From: Mallotus nudiflorus
Taxonomy: Eukaryota > Streptophyta > Magnoliopsida > Malpighiales > Euphorbiaceae
Direction of reading: 5' to 3'
Assembly (NCBI GenBank): GCA_947683625.1
Contig: CANTUR010000818.1
Span: forward strand, 186,001-250,000
Length of the DNA: 64,000 nt
The translations under genes and the position numbers were made by a program. The notes beneath the pieces were generated by a model. The model saw only the letters and a list, made by a program, of their open reading frames with translations, was not told the DNA's origin and did no database searches. Of the stretch, positions 32,283 through 44,402 are shown piece after piece (the stretch's first letter is position 1; each line of letters starts with the position of its first letter).

Positions 32283-32338
32283 TTATTTTCTTGAATTCGG
32301 GGACGAATTCTTATTTTCTTGAATTCGGGGACGAATTC
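32283..32338 (+). repeat. 28-bp tandem duplication before the polypurine tract
   Basis: TTATTTTCTT followed by GAATTCGGGGACGAATTC occurs twice in a row. The 18-base part is close to the conserved segment found just before the polypurine tract in plant chromoviruses of this type and is itself nearly palindromic. Confidence 0.85.
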
Positions 32339-32342
32339 TTAT

Positions 32343-32354
32343 AAGGAGGGGAGA
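32343..32354 (+). other. Gypsy-2 polypurine tract
   Basis: AAGGAGGGGAGA one base before the 3' LTR; primer site for plus-strand DNA synthesis. Confidence 0.9.
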
Positions 32355-32355
32355 C

Positions 32356-32573
32356 TGTAACACCCTACATTTTTATTTAAATAAAGTAATTTTCGGATTT
32401 TGTTAGTAATAAATAATTTTAAATTATATTATATAATTATTAATTATTTTTTCTATTTAATTGAGATATATTTATGTTAATATTATTTTAGGGTTATTAA
32501 TTGACGTAAATATTGTATGTGAGTATTATTTTATTATTTAAAATGACATTGTTTATTTTTATCATCATCATCA

Positions 32574-32642
<69 letters not shown>

Positions 32643-32726
32643 CATGTATATATGTATGCAGTATGCTTGTGTGTGGTGGAGAATTAATGTATAATATTAT
32701 AATAGAATGATTTAATATAAAGTAAC

Positions 32727-32784
<58 letters not shown>

Positions 32785-33951
32785 TGCCCCTCTCCGTCCA
32801 CCACCATCACTCCTCCCCTTTTCTCTTCACTTCCGTCGGTTGCTTTCTTCCTCACGATTTGAAGCTTCCTCACCTTTGCCAGAGCTAGATCGGCGCCACC
32901 ATTGCTTCCTCAACCTTCCTCACCTCCTCAAACGTCGATCGATGTCAAGCCTCGTCTCTGCAACTCATCTCTGGTGCCAGAAAGTGAGGTTAAAGGTGAG
33001 TTGCGCAGAGTCATTTTCTAGTTGTTTCTGGGTTATTTTCTAGTTGTCTGAGTTGGTTTGTGTGTTAAACCTTAATTATTCTAAGTCAAATGATTCATTA
33101 AGCTAAGTTAGAGGTTTAAATTTAATTTTTGTATATTATTTTGATTTTCTTGATTTTACAAAATTTTATTTTATTTTATTTTTTCTTTGAGTTAATTAGT
33201 GATTAGAGTAAATTATAGTTAATTATTTTTAGTATATTGATTTTATTTAAGATTATAGAAAATTATTGAGTTAATTGTGAATTTTGTGAATTTTAGGGTA
33301 TTTTATTAATTTCAAAAATTAATTGTTAAAAATTAGGAAATTTTGATAATTGGTAATATTTTTAGGTGTTATTAATTTTAGAATTTAATTTATGGTTTTT
33401 TTGATTTTTACTCTATTTTTATAATTATTTTTAAGTTTATGTCAAATGTGGATAATTAGGTTAAATTTATATTTTTGAAGAAATCATTAGTTAATTTTAT
33501 GTTTTTAATTATATTAAGAAGTTTATTGTTGAGAAAATAATTTTTAGGTTTCTGTATAATTTTTAGGGAATTTTTGAATAATAATAGTATATTATGTAAG
33601 TTTTTGTATTATAGGGGTAGAAACGTAATTTTATGTTAATTATAGTTAAATAATAAATTGTGGTTGGTTTTAATAATAATTAAGGAATTCAAAAGGATTT
33701 TTACAAATTATTTAGTATTTAGACTAATTAACACTAGTTCTTGAAAATTAATTTTTAATAATATATTAGGTATTATTTTGAATATTATGTGTATTTTTTT
33801 TATTATTATATGGGTAAATATGTAATTTTATACTTATTATAGTTAAGTATATATTTTAATTGGTTTTATTAATATTTAGGAGGTTTAGAGGATTTTTATA
33901 AATTTATAGGTGTTTTTAATTAAGTAAAGTTAATTTTGAATATCATTTCCA

Positions 33952-34041
<90 letters not shown>

Positions 34042-35582
34042 GAGATTTTGTTCTTAAGATTTAATGAGAGATGATTTTATAAGCTATGGCTATTTATATG
34101 AATATGCATTTTTGGAATTAAATGATTTAATTTTTGTGATGTTTTGATTGAGTTGTGATATCAGTCGGGGCAAAGTATAGTTCTGGAAGCCCGACTCGAG
34201 TGTGAATGTTTGTGAATACTAGAAGTGTATTTTTCATGCAGGAATGGCTCTACCTATGGTAGAGAGATATCCGTTTTACAGAGAAGACTCTGCCGAAATT
34301 TCAGTAAATTTTCTCGTAATGTGACATCTTTCGTAAATTCCTAGCGTTAATTAGGGTTTTTCCCTATTTATCGAGTCAGTTTAGAATTTTGCTATTTCTT
34401 TTGATTTTCATTTTTTATTCCATAGACGTGTTCTTAAAATAGGTCTGTTAATTTCTTTTCTAGAGAATACCCGAACGGAAGCTGTTGGGTCGAGCCAAAC
34501 GCACGGTCGTCAACCTTCTCACTCGTCCTGTAAGTTGATAAATCGATCTGTGCATGTGTGTTTATTTAAAGATGCATGCGCTCATATTTTAGTATTCATT
34601 ATATGATTTATTTAATTTAAATGCTGCTATTTAAGATTTAAATGCGTTTTATTTATTTAAACTTCATTTTGAGAAATTTTGGTTGAACGGGCTATCCGAT
34701 GGGTTTTACCAGGACCATGTGAACATGGTAGAGATTGAGAGATGGATCCGATATATGTATGACTTGTGGATATAAACTGAGACGGGTGCCTCGGTGGAAG
34801 CCTATGCTCTCGGGAACCGCCAGTGATTGGAAAGTTAATAATGGACTGGGATGGGTGCCTCGGTGGATGCCTTAGCTCTCGGGGACCACCAGTGCCATGT
34901 GTTTGGATTAAGTGGATGACTGCGGCTTGGTGCCTCAGTTGATGCCTTTGCTCTCGGGGACCGGCAGTCTAGTTGGAATAAATGGGCCTAGTTGACCATT
35001 TAGAAATTCAGGTTTAGGGTTCTACCGAGATTTTTCAAAAGCTATATATATATGTTATAAATTATTTTCACTATAACTATATGGTTTTCAAAAATGTTTT
35101 CAAACCATACAGCTCTGTTTATTAACTTACTCAGTGAGGTTTGATTCCTCTCGATATATTTTTTCAAGAGCTTGGGAGTTCGACTTCAGACTGCCTCTAC
35201 GCCAGATTTCTTCATCACCAGCTATACTATGTAGGTTATTGTGAGTTGTACTGTAGTAGTGACTCTAGCATACTGCAGTAGTGTATGTACTATAAATTTC
35301 TATAACTTAAATATACTTATGTATTGGAGTTTTAATGAATCATGTTTATGTATAATGTTAAAGATTGATTTATGATTTTTGATGATGAAGACCGTTTTAT
35401 AATGCGCACGATTATGTTTTTTTTTAGAAAAATCAGTTTGATAATGTGTTCTGATATAAAATAAGGTTTTAAATTTGAAAGTTCTATTCTTCTTTTCTTA
35501 AGGCTTACTACGAGTTTTGGGATCCTTATACCTACCCATTCTTTTAGTGCTAGTCACGTGCCTTCGGGTTCGGGTCGTGACA
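32356..35582 (+). repeat. Gypsy-2 3' LTR (3227 bp)
   Basis: TGTAACACCC...GGGTCGTGACA. Colinear with the 5' LTR except in and around microsatellites. The leader upstream part is shortened (32640-32790), and an (AT)n tract at 33958-34036 is about 80 bp against about 20 bp at the matching place in the 5' LTR (25724-25742). Confidence 0.95.
33958..34036. repeat. (AT)n microsatellite, expanded in 3' LTR
   Basis: About 80 bases of TA repeat. The equivalent tract in the 5' LTR is about 20 bases, so it has expanded or contracted since insertion. Confidence 0.95.
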
Positions 35583-35587
35583 CCATT

Positions 35588-35867
35588 ACTTCATAACAAC
35601 ATTCTCAGTTCTCCACTTTTAGAAGTTTAGATCTATTGGCTTGAGTTGTAAAATGTCTCCAATAATATACTAGAGTTTAACCTTGCTCACTATGTATATT
35701 TCCATCACTTATGCATAGTTGGATCCATAATATCTTATAACAATCGAGTGTTGAAGGTATTATCACTTGTGGTCGCTGGGGTCTGGATTAGCTTATGGAT
35801 TAATGCTTATTGCATCTTGGCTTGTCTATTTTGCTGTAATATATGGTCTTTAGTTTCTTAAGTAGCT
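35588..35867 (-). pseudogene. Copia-1 5' coding start, separated by Gypsy-2
   Basis: Leader and start of gag of Copia-1 on the minus strand, downstream of the primer site. It joins the sequence left of 23998 after removal of Gypsy-2 and one CCATT. Strongly degraded; the call depends on position between primer site and insertion point. Confidence 0.55.
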
Positions 35868-35879
35868 GCTTTGATACCA
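35868..35879 (-). other. Copia-1 primer-binding site
   Basis: Minus strand TGGTATCAAAGC, the initiator tRNA-Met primer site of copia elements with one change, adjacent to the 5' LTR. Confidence 0.8.
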
Positions 35880-36255
35880 TAATACCAACTTTTATTGAGA
35901 GAAAAGAAAAAAATTATTGCCTCTTTTTAATTATGTGTCTTTTTTCAATACAAATTACAAGTTTATATAGTATTTACATGAAATTATTTTTGGTTTTAAA
36001 ATCACTAATATAAATAATTATTTTATATTGACATTTCAATTAGTAGTATTTTCTTATATCCATAATCTCATATAATCTAAATATTTCAATTTAAAAAATA
36101 AATACTTCAATGAAAAGTTATTTCCTCATATCTGCATCCCATTTTTCATGTAATCAAATTTATATTTGAATATGTGCAATCTAAATTCAGAAATCTAAAC
36201 TATAATTACTCTTGTAATTTTCCACTGATTTATCCTATAATTACTCACTCTAACA
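35880..36255 (-). repeat. Copia-1 5' LTR
   Basis: Minus-strand TGTTAGAGTGAGTAATTATAG... at 36255, matching the left LTR at both ends, with an extra AT-rich segment of about 170 bp in the middle (about 36010-36205). Confidence 0.75.
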
Positions 36256-37229
36256 ATACCTCCAAATTCACAATCTTATTCTTACACCATCTGTTGTTGA
36301 AGGTTTGGTTGGTCATACACGTGCTTAAGGGTTAAATATGTACCTTTTATTTATTTATTTTTTTTTTTTTGAGAGAATTGTAAAACACGTTCTTGGACTT
36401 TATATGTGTATTTATTCGTTTTCTTACATGTGCTGTGATGCACGCCTCAAATTTTGAGCTACTTCTTCTGATCATGTGCCAAAACATTCAACTGCACACA
36501 ATGGGCAGGCGGAGGATTCTTTGCAACATTTTGCATTCTTTTCGTGTTTTAATTTCTTTGGTAATAACTCCCATTTACAAGAAAATTAGCCGTTGATTTC
36601 TCCTCTATCTATAATTTAATATCAATCTTTTTTTTTTCTCATTAAATGAGCTATAATTTTAAATTGGCATTCAAAATTAACTACGGTATCGTTAAATATT
36701 AAAATCGCAAAGAACTAATTAAAAAAAAAAAGGATTTTGTATAGAAAGAATGAACATTAAAGAAGTTCTTGTGACCCGATCCTAATTGGTTAAAACTTTT
36801 ATAACTACAAGATATTAACAATAATATAATTATAAGAACCGTTAATTAAATTCTTTCATTTATAATTTTATCAAAAATTGAGTAAAAATTTTATTGGTAT
36901 TTTTGTAATATATGGTCTTTCGCTGTTGATCATGTCAATAAGAGAAAAAGTTGTATGCTTAAAAAGATCAAAAGATGGTATTTAATTACATCACACTTCA
37001 AAAAGATTTTGATCTTAGCTTCAATATATAGTAGAAACTGTGTATCTTAAAACAAAAGAGGCAATAAAAAACCTGTAAAATATCCAAGAACACCAGCTAA
37101 TATTTATTTAGATAGTTAAATATATATATATATCTCCAAGATATCTACAGACTTGAACAATATATAAGCTTGCCTGATCAATCTATATATCGATCATTTT
37201 CCCCTTTTGCTCCTGCCTTGATTTTGTTC
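36256..37229. other. Intergenic AT-rich stretch
   Basis: No gene recognised. The part next to the small minus-strand gene (about 37080-37229) may be its 3' untranslated region. The open frame 36393-36596 has no recognisable feature. Confidence 0.6.
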
Positions 37230-37454
37230 TTATGTGTTGCTTTTAGTAATGGAAGCATTAGCTTTGTTACCGATCTTGTTGTTGTAAAGAACAAGACTTA
37301 AACTTGATGGGTGCTTATGATCATCAGAAACCTCTCGCTTCTGAATCTGCATAGGAAGAGCAGCTTTCTGAGCTGTGTCTGCAAGAACAGATTGTGGGCG
37401 AGGATACAAAAAATCTGTAGGAAAAAAGTAGAATTGTTGGAGACCACTAGCCAT
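37230..37454 (-). CDS. Candidate small host gene, 74 aa, unknown function
   Basis: Uninterrupted single frame starting in a good plant context (GATCCATGGCT). The protein begins MASGLQQFYFFPTDFLYPRP, is aromatic and Pro-rich at the N-terminus, then charged (KREVSDDHKHP) and ends in a SLSLVLYNNK block. No signal peptide, membrane segment or known domain was seen. A TATA box (37581-37592) sits about 130 bases upstream, giving a plausible leader of about 100 nt. It shows no link to any transposable element here. I do not recognise the family. It could still be a chance frame, though composition and promoter layout argue against that. Confidence 0.5.
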   Translation of the reverse strand: MASGLQQFYFFPTDFLYPRPQSVLADTAQKAALPMQIQKREVSDDHKHPSSLSLVLYNNKIGNKANASITKSNT

Positions 37455-37574
37455 GGATCAAGATTTTTTTGGTCTCTTTTAGTACCCTCAAGAGAAGATG
37501 ATCAACCCAAGAGAGCTACTTTAGACTAGAGCTTAAATGGAAGGCTTTTGGTTGGTCTAATATTTTTGGTTCCG

Positions 37575-37610
37575 CACTATACATATATATAAAGAGAGAG
37601 ACGAGATTGC
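37575..37610 (-). promoter_or_regulatory. TATA box and pyrimidine patch upstream of the small gene
   Basis: On the minus strand CGTCTCTCTCTTTATATATATG: a CT-rich patch then a TATA motif. Transcription would start at about 37555. Confidence 0.4.
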
Positions 37611-39370
37611 AGGCGGCATAAATGACTAAAAGTGGTGCGCTTAGTAGCTTCACTGTTTGTATTTGTTTGTTTCTTGAAGCCATACAGAAGATTTTATTCT
37701 TAAGAATATTCCTTTTTTTTTTTTGCTTTTTAGATTTTCTTTTCAATAGTTCTGTTGTTTTCCCATTTCCTAGAAGGTACCAACCCACTTATTAGGCGAA
37801 ACCCAATTTTTAATAACTTTACTTTTCCTTTTTTTTTATTTAATTTTTATTGCTATTCAATTTCTATATTTTTATTTTTTTTATTGAATCATTATATTTT
37901 TATTTTTTATATATTAAATTTTTTTGTTAAAATTTTCATCTCTATATTTAATACTATATCCAATTAAATTCTTACAAAATATATAATTAAATCTCTATAT
38001 ACATATTCTTTTATTTTTTATCCAAATGTGTATGATTTTTAAAAAGATGTATAATGCAATTTTAATTTAAATATATAAATGACAAGCATTTTTTTATTTT
38101 TATTAAAAAATACTTTAGCTAGTTATTACTAGTTGTATTGAAAATTAATAAATTTGTGATTTCATTAATTTAAAATTTTAATTAAATATGTAATTAATAC
38201 AAATTTTAAACACATTATAAATTTAAATTTTAGATTATCACTAATTAACATATAAAAATTTAATAAATAAAAAATTATAATAATCAAATTTTTTATAATT
38301 CATATCAACTTAAAAGTTACAATAATTCATGCATATACTTAAAATATAAATTCTTTTATTTATTAAATTTATCTATCAATTGGAAAAAAATATGAAAATA
38401 TTTATAACATTATTTAATATTTTTATAAAATAAATAATTTATATACAAGTTTTAATTCACCAAATTAAAAGTTTTCAAATTATAATTATATGAAATGTTG
38501 ACGATTAATTAAAATATTTTAGATCAAAATAGATAAAAAAAATATTTATCATATATATTTAATTTGGATTTTGCGGTCAAATGATAGATTTGTGGATGCT
38601 TACAAGGTGCTTTCAAGAAAAATTTTCTATGAAAAATAGAAAGTATATTTTTTTTTGTTCGAATGATAAAATTTTCTAAAATGTTTAAAAGAAAATAGTT
38701 TTCTTATATTTAAGAATCTCAATAGAATTTTGAAATTTTAATTTATATTGTTTTTCATTCTTTTCTTTTTTAAATAAAAGGCGAATTTATTTTCAAATAA
38801 TTAAATCATTTTTAGAAAGTCACTTCAACATTTTTTGCCATCTTTTAGATTTTTTTTAAAAAAAATTTGTCTTAACAGATTTTTAGATAATATGATTATA
38901 TAATACTTTAGATATTATGTCTTATTTTTTCCAACTTTATCCTTTTAAAGATTACTAACTTATATTTTTCATCTAAAGATTAATTTTTATTTTTCATTTA
39001 ATAGAGAATGAACTTCAGTTGTAATTAGACTCCTTTATATATTTGTAAAATGATAATTTCATAAATGTATTATTTATATTTTTATCTACAAAATTAAAAT
39101 AATCAAAATTATTACATTCTAATTCTGTTATATCTAAAATATTACTATTCCTTTTTTTTAATAAAAAATTATGTTTTTTTATTCTAATTATGTCTTTTTT
39201 TTGTATAGTAATAATAACTAAAGCATCTTTATCTTTCAATTATTTTTCATTTTTTTATTTATTCAATTATTATTATTACTATACATATTAAAAATATTTA
39301 TGTACTCTTAATAAAAAATAGTAAAATAAAATTATTGCAATAACTTGTTAAGTTCTCATTTTTATATTTA
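37611..39370. other. Intergenic AT-rich stretch
   Basis: No gene recognised. Open frames at 37516-37788 (minus) and 37755-37967 (plus) consist of low-complexity AT-rich sequence, the former running across the TATA box. Confidence 0.6.
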
Positions 39371-40263
39371 ACTAGTTGTGGATTCATGTTTTGCGGGGAC
39401 TACAAGTAATATATATATATATATATTTAAAATAAATAATTAAATAATTATAATAAAATAAAAACTACAAATTAATTAAATATAAAAGTTAGAATTTATT
39501 TATTTTTATTAAGAGTACATATTATTTTTAATATGCATTCTAATAATAATTATTGAACAAATAAAATAAAATAAATATAGAAAATGGGTGAAATATTACA
39601 CATTTTTTATTTTTAGGTTAAAATTTTTTTTATTTGAATATAATATAATTTTTCAATTAAAATAAAGACATCATTTGTTATGTAAATGAAGAGTAATGTT
39701 TTAAATGTAATTAGATTAGATTTTTTTATATTAAATAAAACATTTGTATTTTAATAAAAATGAATTTTTATTTTTTTTATAAAAAAATATTGTGGATTTT
39801 CATAAGTTAACACATAAGATTTTATGAGTTAATGATGAATTATAAAAAGAGACACTTCTCAAATTTTTGGCTTAATAAATTTAAAATAAAATATATCATA
39901 TTAATATTATTTTCTTTAATTTTTGTTACCATAATTTTTTTTGTTATACTAAAATTATTTTTTAAAATTATTATATTAGTATTATGGTATATATAGTAGT
40001 TTTTTATTTGAAAAATAATACTAAATAAATATTTAAGTGATTTAAGGTAGAAAATATGTATTATATAAATTTTTTTAGAATTTGAGTAGTATTGAGATAT
40101 GTATAATAGTGTTTTAGTTAAAAAAATATTAAATAAATATATGGTAAATATTTTATTTTTAATAAAAATTAGGATTTTTAATAACACATTAAATTTTAGA
40201 GAGAATACTCAAATATGAAGATAGACACTTGTCAAATTTTTTGTTTAATTACTTTAGGGCTCA

Positions 40264-40308
<45 letters not shown>

Positions 40309-40502
40309 CTTATCAAAATTTTCATATTTTTTACTTAATGTATTTAATCCGTAGTTATAATTTATAATTAATTTTTTAATTTTTTACTTAATAATTTTAG
40401 AGCTCAGTATTTAATATGTAATTATAATTTATTAAAATTATTTAATTAATTATTTTAAAATATGTATATTATTTGCACCATGCACGTTGATTTATGACTA
40501 AT
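39371..40502. mobile_element. AT-rich TIR element, complete copy (about 1.13 kb)
   Basis: Left end ACTAGTTGTGGATTCATG...TTGCGGGG and, inverted, right end ATTAGTCATAAATCAACGTGCATGG. These are imperfect terminal inverted repeats of about 30 bases. Interior is AT-rich and non-coding. The first 520 bp or so recur at 43524-44062. Likely a non-autonomous DNA transposon; superfamily undetermined. Confidence 0.45.
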
Positions 40503-42453
40503 TTTATTTTAAATTGAAAAATACTTTTTTTGAATATACTAAATGAACATAAACTTCCATATTTTCCATGCTTTTCCATGGAAAATTAAAACATTGATTT
40601 TCAAAGAAGATTAAAGTTAAAAAAAAATAATTCTCCACAAGTAAATAAACCCCATATGTGTCATAAATTTATTATGAATTTAACTAATTGCAATAAAATT
40701 AGAATAAATACTATTTATATAATTTAAAAATAATTATTATGGTTATGTATAAAAATTATTTTAATTCTATTTGATTAATTTTAGTATCTTAAACTTCAAT
40801 GGTAAAACTTTTTAGTTAATATTATCGGTTAATATGTTATTTTTAATTTATATTTGAATAAAATAAAAGTTATATGCTTATGTTATTTAATTCAATTGCA
40901 ATTAAAGTGAAAAACTTATGCATGATATGCTAATTTCAATATGAAATTTATAATTTTTTTCTCTTTAAAAAAATCATTATTTCTGGTAAAAATTCTCACA
41001 TGTTTTACTGTCTTCCAACTATAAATCCTTTTCAATTTTAATTATATCACATAAATCTTATGTAATTTAATTTCTACAAGAAAATTTGACTAATTGCTCA
41101 ATCTATTAATTAAAAAAGCCTATCAGTCTAAAATATCAAATTATTTACAATTTATTAGAATTTTTGAAAACTTTTGATTTTTATCATAAATATTTTAATT
41201 TTTATGATTTTTGGAAAATACAATTGCTTTTTTTTTTTTCACTTTAATTAAAATTGAGTATGAATGTATTGATATAGTATTTTTAGTGACAATATATTAT
41301 TTTGCTGCTATATCAACTGTTTATTAGTACATAAAAGACTAAACTCTTGCAGTATGTTATAATTAAATTTGTTTTAAAATTTTAATTTTGATATAAATAT
41401 TTGTAATTAGAAAATTTTAACAATGCTGAGCATGTATTATTATAGAATTTGTCCAAATCTATAATTCAAATTTTTGTTTTTTTGGTCATGATCTGTAATT
41501 CAATGCACAACACGTAAAATCTAATGTCAAATTTCATATATAACAATGTTATTTAAATTTGGTTTGTTATGCAATAACTTTATTAAAGATTTTTCTTTTT
41601 CTTTAAAAGAAAAAAAGTTCTATCTTTTTTCAGAGAAAAAAAAAAAATCATATTGTTTGTTGGCTACCAAATTGCCAAAATGTACGTCAAATTGCTTGTG
41701 CGGGCCTCTTATATTAATCTTCTTCGTCATGTAAATATATTTTAATTTTTAAATGACCTATTAATTAAATTAATGTATTACATTGTTAAATAAACAACGA
41801 AAATAATAATAGTTTTAACTATTATACAATTACATATTTAGAAGTATATATATATATTTTAAATTATAAAAATTAAGATATTTATAAATTTATTACAAAT
41901 TAATTGTGGATGTTTCATTTTTTTTTTTTACATCGATAGTCGGTTGTTTCATATGTTTCACTAATTTCTTATTGTAAGGTATCTGCCCACTCTTTCCATA
42001 TGTAATGTAGCGTCAAAAGATCCTTTAGTTTGCTGTAACAGCGATGTCCATCAAATACAAAAACCCTTAATTAGCTACCTTTCATATGCCTTTCATCATT
42101 TCTAGCACCTACATTTCAAGCTTCAATTATCAGTTGTTCCCTTGGTTAATATATATATATATACACAAAAGGTCGTGTTGTTAACTGATTTTCATAAAAG
42201 TTGCAATTAATAAGAGAAGAAAATATATGGCTGTCATTTTTTTTTCTCTAAATTTCTTCATAAAACTTTTGTTTTTTCACCTTCAATTATTTATTAGACT
42301 GACAGTGATCTCTTTTTTTTTTTTTTCTATATGTTTTACACTATTTATTTCTTTACATGCAACCAATACATATCTCTCATCTATTTGTTTTTATTGAATT
42401 TCTTTTCTGGCATTTATTCATGGAATTCTTAATGCTATTTATAGAATTTGGTG

Positions 42454-42493
<40 letters not shown>

Positions 42494-43523
42494 GATTCGA
42501 TATATGCTTTCTGCTGTGAAATTTTTATTCATACTTCTATAATCAAACTTATTTAAATATTAAAGAGTCGGGTTATAACTAATCAATGCCATAAATAGAG
42601 CATACAAATAAACATAGCTATTCAATACCACGGATAGAGCATATAAATGGTTGAATGGACTATCAAATTGCAAATAATGTGATTAAAAAATAATGATAAA
42701 TAATTTCATGATGTAAAAGAAAATTTATTTTAATACGTTTTTATTATACTTTTGATTATATTATATTATATGTCCTCAAGATGTATTTTTAATTCATGAT
42801 TTTTCAAAAAAATACAAATTATATATTTTTATTTATGAATATGAAACACTAAAAATTATGGATTTCAATTTTTAATTATCCAAAATTTTTTTAGAATTAC
42901 TGAAACCTCAAAGCTGCAGATGCCTATGAAAAAATCAGTTAAATTAGGCCTCATCAGCTTATGAATGATGGATTAATGCTAACTTCCAAAGAATTTGTCA
43001 TATATTAGGTAGCAAAAAGTGATCCAGGTCTGCTTGAAAAGCATCTATCCAATTAATTAATCATTGTTAAAAAAAAAAATCATTATATATATTCACACCA
43101 ATGAAATTGATAATTGAAGATGTTGATAAGTAGCTTGCCACCATCTTTTCCCTTGTCTTTTGGCCAACATCTGTCATTCTTGTTAATGGTACAGTACTGG
43201 CCTTGTTGTAGTGCTCGTTGTTGTTATAGGAAAAAATATTTGCCAAAGAAAGTAAAATTAAATTAAGTTATTCTTTGATGAGAGCTCCAACTTAAATTCC
43301 TTGTTGTAATTAACTACTGAATTACAACTCAAATTCTTGTTGTACACTTTATTTTGCTATTACAATAATAGTCAAATTTGTCCTTAGCCAAAAAAAAAAA
43401 AAGTCACTAGTTTCGTTTTAAAGGTGCCACTCGATGGATAAATAATTAATGTGTAGTTGAAGTGTCATACACTAATGAATTAATGATAAACTATTCCTTT
43501 TTTTTTTTTTTAACAGATGCTAA
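40503..43523. other. Intergenic AT-rich stretch
   Basis: No gene recognised. It contains a poly-T tract of about 36 bases (about 42455-42490). Two less AT-rich patches (about 41965-42150 and 42905-43240) could be old gene or promoter remnants but show no readable frame. Confidence 0.6.
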
Positions 43524-44062
43524 ACTAGTTATGAATATGTAATTAATAATATAAATATTTTAAAATAAATAATTAAATAATTTTAATAAATTCTTTCTAA
43601 AAATAATTTTAATGAATTAGAAACTACAAATTAATCAAATTTAAAGTGATAATTTATTTTCTTTTATTAAGAGTACATATTATTTTTAATATGCATAGTA
43701 ATAATAATTATTGAAAAACATAAAATAAATATGAAAAATGAATGAGAAATTACATATATTTTACTTTTTAGGTTAAAAAAGAAATTTTTTTTTATTTGAA
43801 TAAAAAAAGATATTTCAATTAAAATAAAAGATATAATTATTTTTTTATAAAAAGAAAGAATAACGTTTCAAATATAATAAAATTGAAGTATTTTACATCA
43901 AATAAAATATATATTTTTAAAAAATAAATTTTTAAATATTATTATAAAAAAATATTATAAATTTTAATAATTTAACAAACAAGTCTCGAAGAGTAAATAT
44001 TAAATTATAAAAAGAGATATTTAATCAACTTTTAACTTAAAAATTTTAGCCCTAGATATTTA
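43524..44062. repeat. Second, truncated copy of the TIR family
   Basis: Begins ACTAGTTATGAATATG and follows 39371 onwards in the same orientation, sharing AAGAGTACATATTATTTTTA and many other strings. The right part is missing. Confidence 0.6.
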
Positions 44063-44269
44063 ATGTATGTAGATAGTTCACAAATTCTATTGTGGACCAA
44101 GGGTCCAATTACAAGTGTTAAAAGGAATAAGACGCGTCTTTTTGGTTGCGCAAAGGGAATGTCAGTGTCTCAAATGCAAAGGAAATATCACTGTCTCACA
44201 CGATCCCACTTATATTAATTTCACAAACCACATTTAATATATGTATATATAAAACGAAATGTATAACAA
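44063..44269. other. Short unassigned stretch left of the Mutator-like element
   Basis: Contains the repeated string TGTCTCA-AATGCAAAGG; nothing recognised. Confidence 0.5.
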
Positions 44270-44279
44270 TTGTATAAAA

Positions 44280-44402
44280 GGGAAAAGGTGCATTTTTGCC
44301 CCTAACGTTTCGGCCGAAGCTTTTATAAGCCCTCTTTTGGCCTAAATGCATATGGTTCTTAATAAAATAGGCATTACAAGGCCTTCTCTTAACATTGGCT
44401 CT
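44280..44402. repeat. Left TIR of the Mutator-like element
   Basis: Pairs with the right TIR through blocks such as TTATAAGCCCTCTT, TTAATAAAATAGGCATT and CTTCTCTTAACATTGGC. In Mutator elements the TIR carries transposase binding sites and the promoter of the adjacent gene. Confidence 0.9.

Larger units (their letters stand above)
23999..35582 (+). mobile_element. Gypsy-2: structurally complete Ty3/gypsy chromovirus (Tekay/Del-like), 11.6 kb
   Basis: Two LTRs (23999-27287, 32356-35582), tRNA-iMet primer site, gag-pol with chromodomain, polypurine tract and a perfect 5-bp target duplication CCATT (23994-23998 and 35583-35587). It sits within Copia-1 in opposite orientation. By eye the LTRs differ at about nine positions in the first 200 or so aligned bases, suggesting an insertion a million years or more ago. 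The coding region has many nonsense codons and some frameshifts and cannot be autonomous. Confidence 0.97.
19722..36255 (-). mobile_element. Copia-1: degraded Ty1/copia element split by Gypsy-2
   Basis: Minus-strand copia element. The 5' LTR (36255-35880), primer site and start of the coding region (35867-35588) lie right of Gypsy-2; the rest of gag, protease, integrase, RT and RNase H (23993-19930) and the 3' LTR (19920-19722) lie left of it. Coding parts are riddled with stops and frameshifts, so the element is much older than the Gypsy-2 nested inside it. No target duplication could be recognised at the outer ends. Confidence 0.85.

Noticed and set aside
19733..36260. Target-site duplication for Copia-1
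   Set aside because: Flanking pentamers do not match at either plausible LTR boundary, so none is claimed.
37516..37788. 90-codon minus frame with a hydrophobic stretch upstream of the small gene
   Set aside because: It runs across the TATA box and through poly-Lys low-complexity sequence; more likely promoter and leader DNA.
39015..40187. Minus-strand open frames of 74 and 115 codons
   Set aside because: Asn/Ile/Lys-rich translation of AT-rich DNA, partly inside the TIR element; no motif.
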